Source of the DNA: Undaria pinnatifida
Lineage: Eukaryota; Sar; Phaeophyceae; Laminariales; Alariaceae
Assembly: GCA_012845835.1 (NCBI GenBank)
Contig: JABAKD010000002.1
Span: forward strand, 25,696,210-25,760,209
DNA length: 64,000 bases
Direction: 5' to 3'
The notes under the pieces were generated by a model. The model was not told the origin of the DNA. It saw only the letters and a program-made list of their open reading frames with translations, and did no database searches. This document shows positions 32,001-41,888 of the stretch, in pieces. The position numbers and the translations under genes were made by a program. Position 1 is the first letter of the stretch. Each line of letters starts with the position of its first letter.

Positions 32001-34593
32001 GGCGACTTGTTAGCACCTTTCATCAGCGGTCAGACGGACTAACACCCTCTGTGTCCTTAACCAATGGCGTAGTCGTCGACAGACCATGGGTTTTGGGGTC
32101 GTGGGTTTGAATCTCACCATCCACCAATAATCTTTTTTTACAACTTTCCCCATGTCGAAGCTGAAAAAATACTCTCCCCGGTATCCACAGGAAATGGAAC
32201 CGCGTGGATACTGACATGTCCGCCCGTATATCCGGCCGACTTGCTATCCCGCCGTTTCAGGGGGAGGGGGTGTTTTAAGTTTCAAGGCTTAGTTTGGGTA
32301 GGAAATGGGTTTCCCTTTTACCAGCGGTCAAACGGGCTGTTACTAATAGTAATACCCTCGAATTCCTCAACCTCTCACCACTTGCCTACCCAAACTAAGC
32401 CTTACGGCAACGATAACCCGATGTAAACGTGGCTCATGTGTAGGCCCATACTGGAACACTGAGCAGAGTATGAAAGTGCAGCTCGATCGAAAAAAAAAAA
32501 TCCTAGGCATGCAACGAAGAGCATCGAAAACTGCAGATGGCATTCCAGCGCAATGTTGGGTACATATGAATCATATGAAAAACTGACGCGTTCTACGATA
32601 GAGGTACACACCCCTTTTTTTTCTAACGTTTTCTCAATTGTTTGGGTTGCTTAAGACGCTCTCTCCCTCTCAAAAACTGATTTGGCTGAAAAAATAAAAT
32701 AACCGTGAACCGGATCAAAAAACAATCCCGTGGCCTAGGGTACACAACGAGCATTCATGAAAAAAAAAAAAACGGCCTCTTTCTGACGATTTTGGGTCAT
32801 GTAGCCCCGTCACTCACAAAAAAAAGCCAAAAAAAGGTATACCTCTGCCGTAGCGTGCGTCAGCTCCTTGGTTTCGGCGCCCCGTCGGTATATACAGTAT
32901 TAAATAGTATTAACGGTGAAACAGAGTATTCAAGACTAAATGTGTTAGTAAAAAAATAGTAAATGTATAGCTTTTTGGTGTGTTTCGTGGGTCCTGATTT
33001 GCTATTGTTCTCCGTAGGAGTGGTCCCCGAACAAGGCGGGGCGTTTACAAGGCGTTGTCCCTAAGCAAGGGCCCAAAGGACCGCCATGCACGAATCGAAA
33101 CCCGCCATACGGCATGTAGAGCACCCTATTCACGGCTGGTCTCTCAATAGAACAGTTTACTGCCCTATTGAGGGCAGACGAGGCCTCCACATCTATACAG
33201 ATACCCTTTGCCTGTAACCAACAAACCCAATGCCGCAATGCGCATATCCGTCCTATATGTGAATAAGGTGGTTGCCTCCAACACAGCGGTGATACCTGGT
33301 ACAGGTCTCGCACACCACTGCTTTGTTCGGGGGACCACTACACTGTGTGTTCTAGTATCAGTATCATAGACCCAGGCTGCGGCAGCCCCCCCCCCCCTCC
33401 CTTTTTTTCGTTCAGTGGCTCGGTGTCACTCGCGTGAGTGTGAGTGATCACTCGCGTGAGTGACGCCCCTTGTCCCTTTTCTCTGTCTTATTTTAAGAAG
33501 CTTTCGCGCTGTCTTCATTCCGGGATATTAATCGGCGATGGAATGGCAGACTACGCTGCGCCAACCAAAAAAAAAAAACTAAAAAGTACTCTTTGTCCGT
33601 GAGACACAGTCACCCGTGCGAGCGGCTCAAACCCGGTTGTGAAAGAACGGGTGCACCCTTCCTAACGTAGCCTTGGTCCTTAGCCAAAAAGTGCTACCCC
33701 TGTTGCAATAATGCGGGTCATGACTGCCGTGGATCGGACGCCGCTCCGCGCTCTTTGCATAGCGGTGTGCGTTAGTCATTCCGCGCTAGGGGTGCACCAG
33801 AAATTTTCTGAGCTGCTGAGGTTAGGAGCTCAACAATCTCGCCCGAAACATGACTTCACGAAAGACGCTCGTTCACGCAACCCGACCCAACATTTTTATG
33901 CGCTATCATCGTAGCCCTGAAGTGATAACCAACACACGCGGGAAAATAAATAAATAAAATCTTATCATCACGAACACCGATAAACCCCACGCTTCAAGAG
34001 CTCAACCTGTCAAGAAACGTTTTTAGGCCCAAAAATCTCAACCCCCTACTACTGTGGGATTTCTCGCGTCAAAAATGCCCGCTGTTTGACGTCAGCGAAA
34101 ATAACGCTGTAACTTACGGGAGAAACACGAATTGGCCGGACGCGTGCTGCGGTAGCTATAGATGTGCCCTAAGTTTCTGAGGCTCTGTTACGGTGTCCCC
34201 TCTGCCCCCCGGTGGGGCGTTACGGTTTATCTCAGATCCCCCCGTTATAGCTGGTAGGCGCTATTGCCTGCCTGGACGAACGGCTCCGCCCCCTCCCTTG
34301 CCCGTGTACTTTCTACAGCTTCTTCTGATTTACGGTGGTCCATACAGAATCCAAGAAAAAACGGCGAGATGCGTTGCTACGATAGATGTTGCCACCTTAC
34401 AGGTAGTTTTTTTTTTGTTCGTTTCTGAATGATGGGGCTCCTTAGCCCAAAATATTGTCGTTCGTTTCTGAACGACTGTAGTTTTTTGGTCGTCGGAATT
34501 ATTGTCGTTCGTGCCTTGCGATAGTAGTAGTAGTAGTAGTCGTAGAGTAGTAGTAGTAGTAGTGATAGTAGTAGTAGTAGTAGTAGTAGTAGC

Positions 34594-34624
<31 letters not shown>

Positions 34625-37600
34625 TTTTTTTATCCCTACGCCATGGGTTTGGTCATCGGGTTGCATTTTCAGCTCTCACAAAATAAGGTTCCTGCCTCTC
34701 GATAGGGTTTAGAGCTTGGTCAAGTGAGGAAGGAGCCCCAGAAACAAAATGGTGCAACGTCATTTACCTTCTCACGTGTCAAATACGCAGGTGAAGCACG
34801 AAAGTGCACAATCTGATCAGAAATGCCATAGCCTCTAGGTATACCGCGAGGAGAGTGTAAGGCGGTCCGGCCCTAAGGACCAATTACCGCTGTGCCGGGG
34901 GGGGCGGCTTGGATCCGCACCGGTCACTTACACGAGGGTTGATTTGGGACGTTGCGTTTCTTGTATTGGTTCCTTGCTGCCCGCTTGATGCCTTCTGACG
35001 AGAAGTGGGCGTGGAATCTCGTTCAGGCAGCGATAACGCCTGCCAGGAAACGAGTGGACGCTTACTAATGACCAAGGCTACGGTGGGAGGGTATCCCCCT
35101 TTTGCACTACAGAGGGTCGTATTTTCACCACTCGCACGCGAGTAACTCTGTACCTCACGGACACAAAATACACTATTCACCTAGGCGATTTTTCCTTTTA
35201 GCGCAGTGGTGTGGCTTGCCATTTCATATTGCGGATTCTTGTCTTCGCCTACTTTAAAAACGGCACAAAAAGCTCAAGATCGCCAACAAAAAAAAAACAG
35301 CGGGGGGTTCGCTTGCGCGAGTGACCCCGAGCCCCTGCCAAAAAATGCCCCCAAACGTTTCCCCCTCTACCGTAGCATGGGTCCCTAGGCGAGTGACCCC
35401 GAGCCCCTGCGAAAAAATGCCCTCAAACGTTTACCCCTCTACCGTAGCCTGGGTCCCTACAAATCGTAACGCCGCAAAGGGGGAGACGAGACACCACGAC
35501 AATGTTCACATAGAATTGTGTTGTACAAGAGCACACCGACGTCGGCTACGGTACATCCTCGGTTGAGGAGCCACGCCCCGGCTAGAACTGGCTTGGCCCG
35601 TCATAATAGCTTACCCTCTATTGACGCACGCGTCGCGGGTACGACATCGCCCAACGCGGAAGCGTCCCTGTGCGTGCGATAGCTTCCTCCTCGAAGAAGA
35701 GTGTACTGGTGTGTTGTATCTTCTCCCTCGGACACGGAAAAAGCTATATTCAACATTGTCGAGTGGGCAATGAATACAAACAGTATCTACAGGGTACGGC
35801 AGTAACGTAACCAGGCATGTCCGCGGATTAGGCAAAATCGAAGATTGTCTTTTCTTTTCGTGCTCTCGCCGTAGTACGTATGGGAAGGGGGTGGTGACTG
35901 AAGGGTGCACAGCACTAAAGAATACCTACCTGGTACACACAACGCAGAAACATCGTTACCAGGCAATCCACGGACTCTGAAAATATGTTTGTTTTGTCTT
36001 TTCATGCACTCGCCGGCGTGTACACTGAGGGGGTGGGGGGGTGAGAGTCGTTCAGCGGGAGCCCCCCCAACTTTTCTTGAACGAAATCGCCGGTGTCAAA
36101 ACCAGCTCCCGGCCGTATGTATCTCCTGCAAATACAGTGTCCCTCGACACCCCGACGTCATCGATCGATAGGCCTTTGCACACAACAAAATGTGTGGATA
36201 CTTTTCTTTCAGTAGTGTGACATGTACTTCCTTGTGTCGAGCAGCCATGAAACGTTTTTTTCGTCAAAGAAAATCGCTGTTTTTTTTTTTGGGGGGGGGG
36301 CAATCGTAGAATCAGTCGTGAAACAGAATGGACGAATGCTAAAAACGACGTGGGCTACGATAGCGGTAGAGATAGCACTTTTCGTCTGAAAATGATCTCT
36401 GAATGACGGGAGCTCCTTATTAACCCAAAAATTGTCGGAAAAAAAATGCGCCCCATTTCCTTTTTTGGCATGGCTTCTCGTCGTGTACCTAGGCGACGGT
36501 AATTTTTCATCCGGTCTCAGTTTTAGCAGTTTCATTTCTCTCCTTTTCGGTTTCTGGGAAAGGGTCTTAAGCTCCGAAAGTGAGGGGGTAGTATTAAGAA
36601 AAAAAAGCGGTGCACCTCTATCGTAGCACGCGTCTTACGATATATATATATATATCGAGGGAGACGAGGTGAGCAGGGGCTGACCGTGGTGGAGGACACC
36701 CGTTATATCAACACCAGTAACAGTCCTATAATTTTCCTCGTTTTTTTCCGTCGGTAATGCCATTCTCATTCCACAACAATGAACGCATCTCCTCGCAGGC
36801 AATGGCCACGGAAGCGTTAGAGATGGAGGGGCGAGTCCCCGGCTGGAGACCGGGGCTCATACCGTTCGCCAAGGAGTTTGACGGCACCTTCCTGGTCAGT
36901 AACAACTTATTTGGTTTCGTGTTAATTGATTGGATGGGGGCGCATTTCATTGCGTAAACGCAGCATGGAGGGTTGGGTGGTACATTTTATTCGTCGTGCG
37001 GACGCATGGATACCGCGACTCTTTTTAGAGGTAGGCGTCGACGAGCGTCTTCCTCTCTCTCTCCCTCTGTCTCTAAGCATACCAATAAATTGCCCACCCA
37101 ATCTAAAGCCTATAACAGGTACCCAAACTAGGCCTCATAGCAGGGTAAGCGTTGCTTTTTTTCGTCTTTCTCGCCCCCCTTCCGCCTGCTTACCTTGGCG
37201 ACGAAACTGACGTTAAAGAGTGTGTGCTGCCGAAGTTTGCTGCGCAGCACTATGCGCCACTTGATTTGGAAGCCCGTCCCGGACGACCACTGCAAAATAT
37301 GTTGGCATGTTGGGTCTAGGACGCGGATCAAGTTAGGGCCCGACTACTTCCTGGCGTGCAGTGTGTCTATCTCGCTACAGTAGCAATAATTGTGAAGAGA
37401 AGGTCTAGGAGACATATAGTGTGCCCCTACCCCCAGCTAAAAAAAATGAACCCCCCCCCGCCGCCACAAAAACGCAGGTTGCCGACGCTCAGACGAGGGG
37501 CTGCCCCGTGGCAGAGTGGGACTTAGACGGCGAGGGCGCCATCGTCGCCGATACCTTTTCGCTATTCCTAGAGCGTTTCAGGAACGACCTGCTTTCGGGC

Positions 37601-37693
37601 CGGTGCGAGTTCGTCGAGGGTATTGGGATCGTGGAGAAGATGAAAACTTCGGCCCGCGCTGCGGCTGCGACCGGCCGCGGGCGCGGCAAATAG
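29081..37693 (+). CDS. SMI1/KNR4 (SUKH) domain protein, 6 exons
   Basis: Exons: 29081-29156, 29646-29714, 30551-30594, 31029-31100, 36799-36894, 37478-37693 (stop TAG). All introns are GT-AG, with one GTCAGT donor at 36895, and phases agree, giving 190 aa. The protein is one SMI1/KNR4 domain: an N-terminal helix with DVESWFKK (26-33), an acidic helix DLQALEKAVDASVPKELRSL (49-68), the DGDLWF loop (72-77), the signature GWRPGLIPFAKEFDGTFLVA (102-121), VAEWDLDGEG (130-139), then TFSLFLERFRNDL (145-157) and a basic tail GRGRGK. This matches the family order (LP..LR.LL..DG; W.PG.IPFA..; ..EWD.DG; F..FL). Fungal members act in cell-wall synthesis and Slt2 signalling; many bacterial SUKH proteins are immunity proteins. 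The role here is unknown. The start could instead be the ATG at 29123. Intron 4 (31101-36798) is 5.7 kb and packed with repeats. Confidence 0.85.
31197..31355. repeat. (CCCAA)n pentanucleotide array
   Basis: About 30 head-to-tail copies of ACCCA/CCCAA run within intron 4 of the SUKH gene. The complementary strand is (TTGGG)n, a telomere-like but not canonical motif. Confidence 0.9.
32050..32135 (+). repeat. tRNA-like (SINE head) sequence
   Basis: TGGCGTAGTCG at 32065 resembles a pol III A box. GTGGGTTTGAATCTCAC at 32101-32117 forms a complete T-arm (GTGGG/CTCAC stem with a TTTGAAT loop) and a B box. The acceptor stem does not pair, so this is not a functional tRNA gene. A T run follows at 32132. 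Confidence 0.4.
32286..32401. mobile_element. 116-bp hairpin element with perfect 17-bp inverted ends
   Basis: GGCTTAGTTTGGGTAGG at 32286 and CCTACCCAAACTAAGCC at 32385-32401 are exact reverse complements. Relatives lie nearby: CTTACTTTGGACAGG with CATCAGCGGTCAGACGG at 31990-32040, and ACCCAAACTAGGCCT near 37120. Confidence 0.65.
33405..33785. repeat. Dispersed repeat C-like sequence
   Basis: CACTCGCGTGAGTGTGAGTG with ATCACTCGCGTGAGTGACGC repeats the palindrome found in the repeats at 5915-6310 and 35060-35460. No gene is seen. Confidence 0.4.
34366..34765 (+). mobile_element. MITE family B copy with a (GTA)n expansion
   Basis: GCGTTGCTACGATAGATG opens the copy, GAATGATGGGGCTCCTTAGC follows, and it closes near GGTGCAACGTC. 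A GTA/GTAGTC microsatellite of about 100 bp at 34521-34622 lies inside. Confidence 0.55.
35060..35465. repeat. Dispersed repeat C, copy 2
   Basis: This is the counterpart of 5915-6310. It ends with a tandem duplication of about 70 bp (GAGTGACCCCGAGCCCCTGC ... TACCGTAGC.TGGGTCCCTA at 35320 and 35391). Confidence 0.55.
36068..36285 (-). pseudogene. Dispersed coding-like fragment, copy 1 (CKGLSIDDVGVSRD)
   Basis: The minus strand reads RFSLTKK then, in frame after divergence, CKGLSIDDVGVSRDTVF and GRELVLTPAISFKKSWGG. The segment is about 220 bp and is repeated on the plus strand at 54908-55110. The best match keeps the frame through SRD; small indels then shift it. The family is unknown to me; it may be a fragment of a mobile or multicopy gene. 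Confidence 0.6.
36347..36634 (+). mobile_element. MITE family B, near-complete copy
   Basis: GACGTGGGCTACGATAGCGG at the left and the reverse-complement-type end GTGCACCTCTATCGTAGCAC plus GCGTC at the right form terminal inverted repeats of about 25 bp. Internal family phrases are present: TAGCACTTTTCG, GAATGACGGGAGCTCCTTA and CAAAAATTGTCGG. Confidence 0.7.
37194..37289 (-). CDS. Isolated exon-like segment, opposite strand to the SUKH gene
   Basis: A 96-bp open segment of 32 codons is bounded by a good acceptor (TATTTTGCAG) and a good donor (CAAG before GTAAGC), phase 0 at both ends. It encodes WSSGTGFQIKWRIVLRSKL and then RQHTLFNVSFVAK, an amphipathic, beta-like composition. No neighbouring exons could be linked and I do not recognise the family. 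It could be one exon of an undetected minus-strand gene, a stranded exon copy, or chance. Confidence 0.3.
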
Positions 37694-38449
37694 ACCGACC
37701 AGGCGCGGATTGCGTTTTGCGGTTTGCTCTTGCCTTGCGTTTTTTTTTTTTTTCACGTCGTCAGCGATTTGCACCTGTTTACTTTGGAAAATATTTCAGT
37801 GCTTCTCAGTGCTTTTCAGCTGCCGATATATAGGAATGCTAGTCATGAACAGTAGTACTATACTGTAGTGGGTATACTGTATTAATAACATTAAGAGGTA
37901 GTATTTACACCGTCTACCTTCTGGCGCCTCTAGCCGAGTGGAAGAAACATAAAAAATGAAAAAATGTACCAAAGTATATATTTATGCACGCGGAAAAAGT
38001 CGGCCATTAAAAGCCTCGTACAGGGAGCAGCCATTCGTCCGGCGGGAAAACAAATTCGGCCTTCCCTCGACGCGATAGCGTAGCGCGACAGCGCGCACGG
38101 CATGTATATCAAGAAAAACGCGGGGAACACGTTGAGAATCCGGTTTGCGACACACCGGGGCGCACCGAGAAACGCGGGGGAACCGAAACTCGCCGCTTCC
38201 GCTGGTGTTTTCTACATAAACAGTTTTTTTTTTTGTACAATAGTTACCAAAATACGACAGCTGCGAGTTCGATCGATTGAGCGATCGATACTCAGCTCAA
38301 CTATTTTAATACATTTTGTAAGTAGTGAAAGTATGGTCTATCGCAGCTGCATTACCGGCGGGCAGGATCACGGTTTGATCCCCACGGCTAGATCCTCACG
38401 GTTTGATCCTCACGGTTTGATCCTGAGAGGGTGCAAACCGGGGTGAAGA

Positions 38450-38578
38450 GGCGGGGGGGGGGAAGGGGGCGTACTTTTTTTTTGCTCGCCTTAGTTATTT
38501 GCCGGTTGACTACGCGGCCCTTTCGAGACGGAGCACCGTTCCTACTCCTAATAGAGACACCTTCAACATTTGGGCGAT
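38450..38578 (+). mobile_element. Short dispersed repeat A, copy
   Basis: A G run is followed by GCGTACTTTTTTTTTGCTCG, then CTTTCGAGACGGAGCACCGT, TCCTACTCCTAATAGAGAC and CAACATTTGGGCG. Confidence 0.7.
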
Positions 38579-39369
38579 GGAGGAAGGTCGGAGGATAGGG
38601 GAGAGGGGTAAAAAAAGCGAGTGTCCGCCGCTGTTGATGCGTGCTTACTGGGTTTCTCAGGGGGTGATAAACTCGGCCATCGTGCAGTACGAGAACGCGC
38701 GAGCGAGTATACGTTCTTCGTTGTGGGAACGTCGCACAGCACGGCCAAGTGTATGATTATTATGAAAAGGAAGTACTTGCAGACACCTCAACTTGTGAAA
38801 TCGATCATTTCGTCGAAATTGGGTTTACAGTGGATAAAAAAAAAAAAAAAAAAAGAATCGTCTACACACAAGAGCATTAATGAAAAGTTTTGACATGCAC
38901 GAGGCGTTTTCACGGACGGGCGGGGGACGCGAGCGGCTATGTACACACGCGCACAGTTAGCGACGTCCACCCCCCGCCTCCTCCATTCGTCAAACCCAGG
39001 CTGCCCGTTCTGTGCACGGCGCAGACGGGATTTCCTATTGCGGCGCGGCTGTGCCTCTGGTAGAGTATCGACCCTGTCGATAACGACACCAAAGAGCACT
39101 GTTATCTTGTCGAATGACTGTTTTTCGTTTGCCAGACCGTCAACCCTTTGGAGGCGCGTTTATATCGACCTCAAAAACATGTTTTTCTTTTTTTTTTTTA
39201 AATAAAGATTTTATCAACCGTCTCTGAACAGCCTTCAGCAGTACATAATGGTATACTATTAATAGTATCAGAATGCTGATAGTGCGGAGCGTATAAATGT
39301 CGTATAGCTCCTACCGTTCGTTGTGCCAAACACACCAGTGAACACACTATTAACAGTAAGCACTCGCCG

Positions 39370-39636
39370 ACTCGTGCCACGGTTGTAGAGATAGCACTTC
39401 TCGCCTGAAAAGATTTTCTGAACGACGGAGCTCCTTAACCCAAAATCCTCGGAAAATACGCCCCTTTAATTTTTGCATTATTCTCGTTGTGTACCTAAGA
39501 GGAGGCCATGGGAATTTTCGTCCGGTATCTAGCGGTTTAATTTTTCTTCGAATCAGTTTTCGGGGAAGGTCTTAAGCTCCCAAATCGAGGGGTAGTATTA
39601 AGAAAAAAAGTGGTGCGCCTGTATCGTACCGCGCGT
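39370..39636 (+). mobile_element. MITE family B copy
   Basis: CTCGTGCCACGGTTGTAGAG and AGCACTTCTCG open the copy. GAACGACGGAGCTCCTTAAC, CAAAATCCTCGG and GTGCGCCTGTATCGTACCGC with GCGT close it. Confidence 0.65.
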
Positions 39637-39713
39637 TCCCGGGTTGCTTTGTGTTATACGGATTCTGGATATATTTCGTCTTTTTTCCCCTCTGTTCAAA
39701 GCCCTCAGGGGCT

Positions 39714-40046
39714 AATGGACGCTACGGTGACCAAGTAACTACGCAGTAGGCAGTTTAATGGACGCTACGGTGACCAAGTAACTACGCAGTAGGCAGTTTA
39801 ATGGACGCTACGGTGACCAACAAACTACGCAGTAGGTAGTTTAATGGACGCTACGGTGACCAACGAACTACACAGTAGGCAGTTTAGTGGACGCTACGGT
39901 GACCAACTAACCACGCAGTAGGCGGTTTAATGGACGCCACGGTGACCAAAGAACTACGCAGTAGGCGGTTTAATGGACGCTACGGTGACCAACTAACTAC
40001 GCAGTAGGCAGTTTAATGGACGCTACGGTGACCCACGAACTACGCA
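39714..40046 (+). repeat. 43-bp minisatellite, about 8 units
   Basis: The unit AATGGACGCTACGGTGACCA, then AGTAACTACGCAGTAGGCAG and TTT recurs at 43-base spacing (39714, 39757, 39800 and so on) with few substitutions. High identity points to recent expansion. Confidence 0.92.
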
Positions 40047-40075
40047 GGCAGCCGTACTTGTTGTTCTAATGTAAA

Positions 40076-40290
40076 CTCGGAAACAGCTCTATTCTGTGTC
40101 GGAAACAGTTCACTTCTGAGTCGGAAACAGTTCACGTCTGTGTCGGAAAAAGTTCACTTTTATGTCGGAAACAGTTCATTTCTGTGTCGGAAACAGGCGG
40201 GTAAGGCTTTGTCAGCCGGGATTACTGGAAACCATTATTTTCTGTGTCGGAAACAGTTCACTTCTGTGTCGGAAACAGGCAGGTAAGGCT
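40076..40290 (+). repeat. 22-bp tandem repeat (TCGGAAACAGTTCACTTCTGTG)
   Basis: Six or seven units lie at 22-base spacing. A higher-order duplication of a segment carrying GGTAAGGCTTTGTCAG.CGGG then appears at 40198 and 40280. Confidence 0.85.
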
Positions 40291-41888
40291 TTTGTCAGTC
40301 GGGATGCTGCCCGAGGCTGGAGGCGGGCACACGCCAAAAACATACGCGCGTCGTTGCGAGAATAACACGCATTTTTTTTTCGCGCAGAAATTATGTCATT
40401 CATGCCACCCACACGAACCGCGACCCCACACGCGCGCGTCCTCTAACATCCCCACGCGTCGTGCCACACTTCTACCCATAACCGCAGGTGTACAACAGCA
40501 GTAAGCCGCCATGCCACTCTGCTCCTGCCCATAACCGCAAGGATAAACAGAAAGCCGTGCTCCTACTTCACGATATCGCACTCCTCGACCGCATAGACAG
40601 CACCTTACGGTTTAGGCGGGTCGGGCAGTGCCATCATCGTTATCGGGTGCTGCCCCTCCCCTGCCCCTGCTCAGCCGTCGAACGCTTACTTTCGGTCGGA
40701 TCGTGCTCAACAAAGTTCACGCTCGGCCAAAGTCAGCGCGAGGAAAAATTAACGTCAGACATCAAAACAGCGAAACACCTGACTGAGCGGAGCACACATG
40801 CTACTTGTACGGGAACCCCATTGTACGTTTGTCCTAACGCAGCACGCACCGTTCGTAGCAGCGTCGAATGCAAAATCAGCCACCTCCCTTAACACACCTC
40901 GCGCATTGCTCCCGCTTGTTATAGTCTACAGAGAGCCCCAAAAACAGCGCGAGCTACAAACATACATTATATCCCCTGACCTTAAGCTATCGAAAGCCCC
41001 AACTCAAGCGTGGACACCGAACCACCCCCCACAACATCTCAACTCCGCAAAGCCAACATGTCCTCCTCTTCCCCCTAACAAATGAGTACGCCCCCCCCCC
41101 CCCCCCCCCTCCCACGCCCTTGCTATCCTCCAAGGATGCACGCGCGCGGGAAGGTAACAAAACACAGCAACCTCAAGTGTCGCTGCTCGCGGCGCTTTTT
41201 TCCCTTGCTCGTCACAAAACAAGCCCCCGATAGCTCCACCCCCCCCCCCCCGCCACCCCCCACATCTCGGCCCCTGAGACATAGAAACGCCTCGTCACGA
41301 ACACGTTGCCAGCCGCAGAACAAACGGCCGTTTCCGAAAACAATAAAAATCGACGCACGTCATCGCAACCGCTCGCCTTGCATGGCAAAAACACCAGACG
41401 GCAGGAGTTACGAAACAGGGCCAGCCGGTCGCCCGGGGCGCGACAAAACCAAAACTAAACATATTACCACGTCGGCGCCTCGTGCAAATCAATCAGCATT
41501 TCCCGTACGCTTTCGCCAGGTGCGATTCTCCACCCGCCCCGCCCCGCTCCCCGCCGCTAACCTACACGAGCACGCAGAAGACACGCGTGACCCTTGCAGA
41601 TCTGCACAATGTGCATCCCACACTAATTCCAAGTCATTCGTCGCCGAAAACACGGGTACACCTCTAAACGGGTCAACCCTACGCTAGCCTAGCCTACCTA
41701 TTAATAGCCTAGCCTGCCCAACAGCCTAGCCTACCTATTACTCGCCTAGCCTAGCCTGGTCGGCACAGACCTTTCTTTCTCCATCCCACCTAGAGCAAGC
41801 CCCGGGGGGAAAGTCCCACTACTGCAGCCCCCCCGCCCCCAGCCCTCGGACCCCCACCCTCCAAGCTCCTTCAACCCCCACCGCAGGA

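Larger units (their letters stand above)
37694..41888. other. Intergenic region between the SUKH gene and the 41.9-62.7 kb gene
   Basis: The two genes converge here. I see no coding region with support. The region holds repeat A (38450-38578), a family B MITE, two tandem arrays and a short poly-C-tailed end near 41075-41112. Confidence 0.5.

Noticed and set aside
32050-32135. A tRNA gene
   Set aside because: The T-arm is good but the acceptor stem cannot pair and the anticodon arm is not convincing.
39714-40046. CRISPR-like direct repeats
   Set aside because: Units are contiguous at 43 bp with no variable spacers, in a eukaryotic context; this is a minisatellite.
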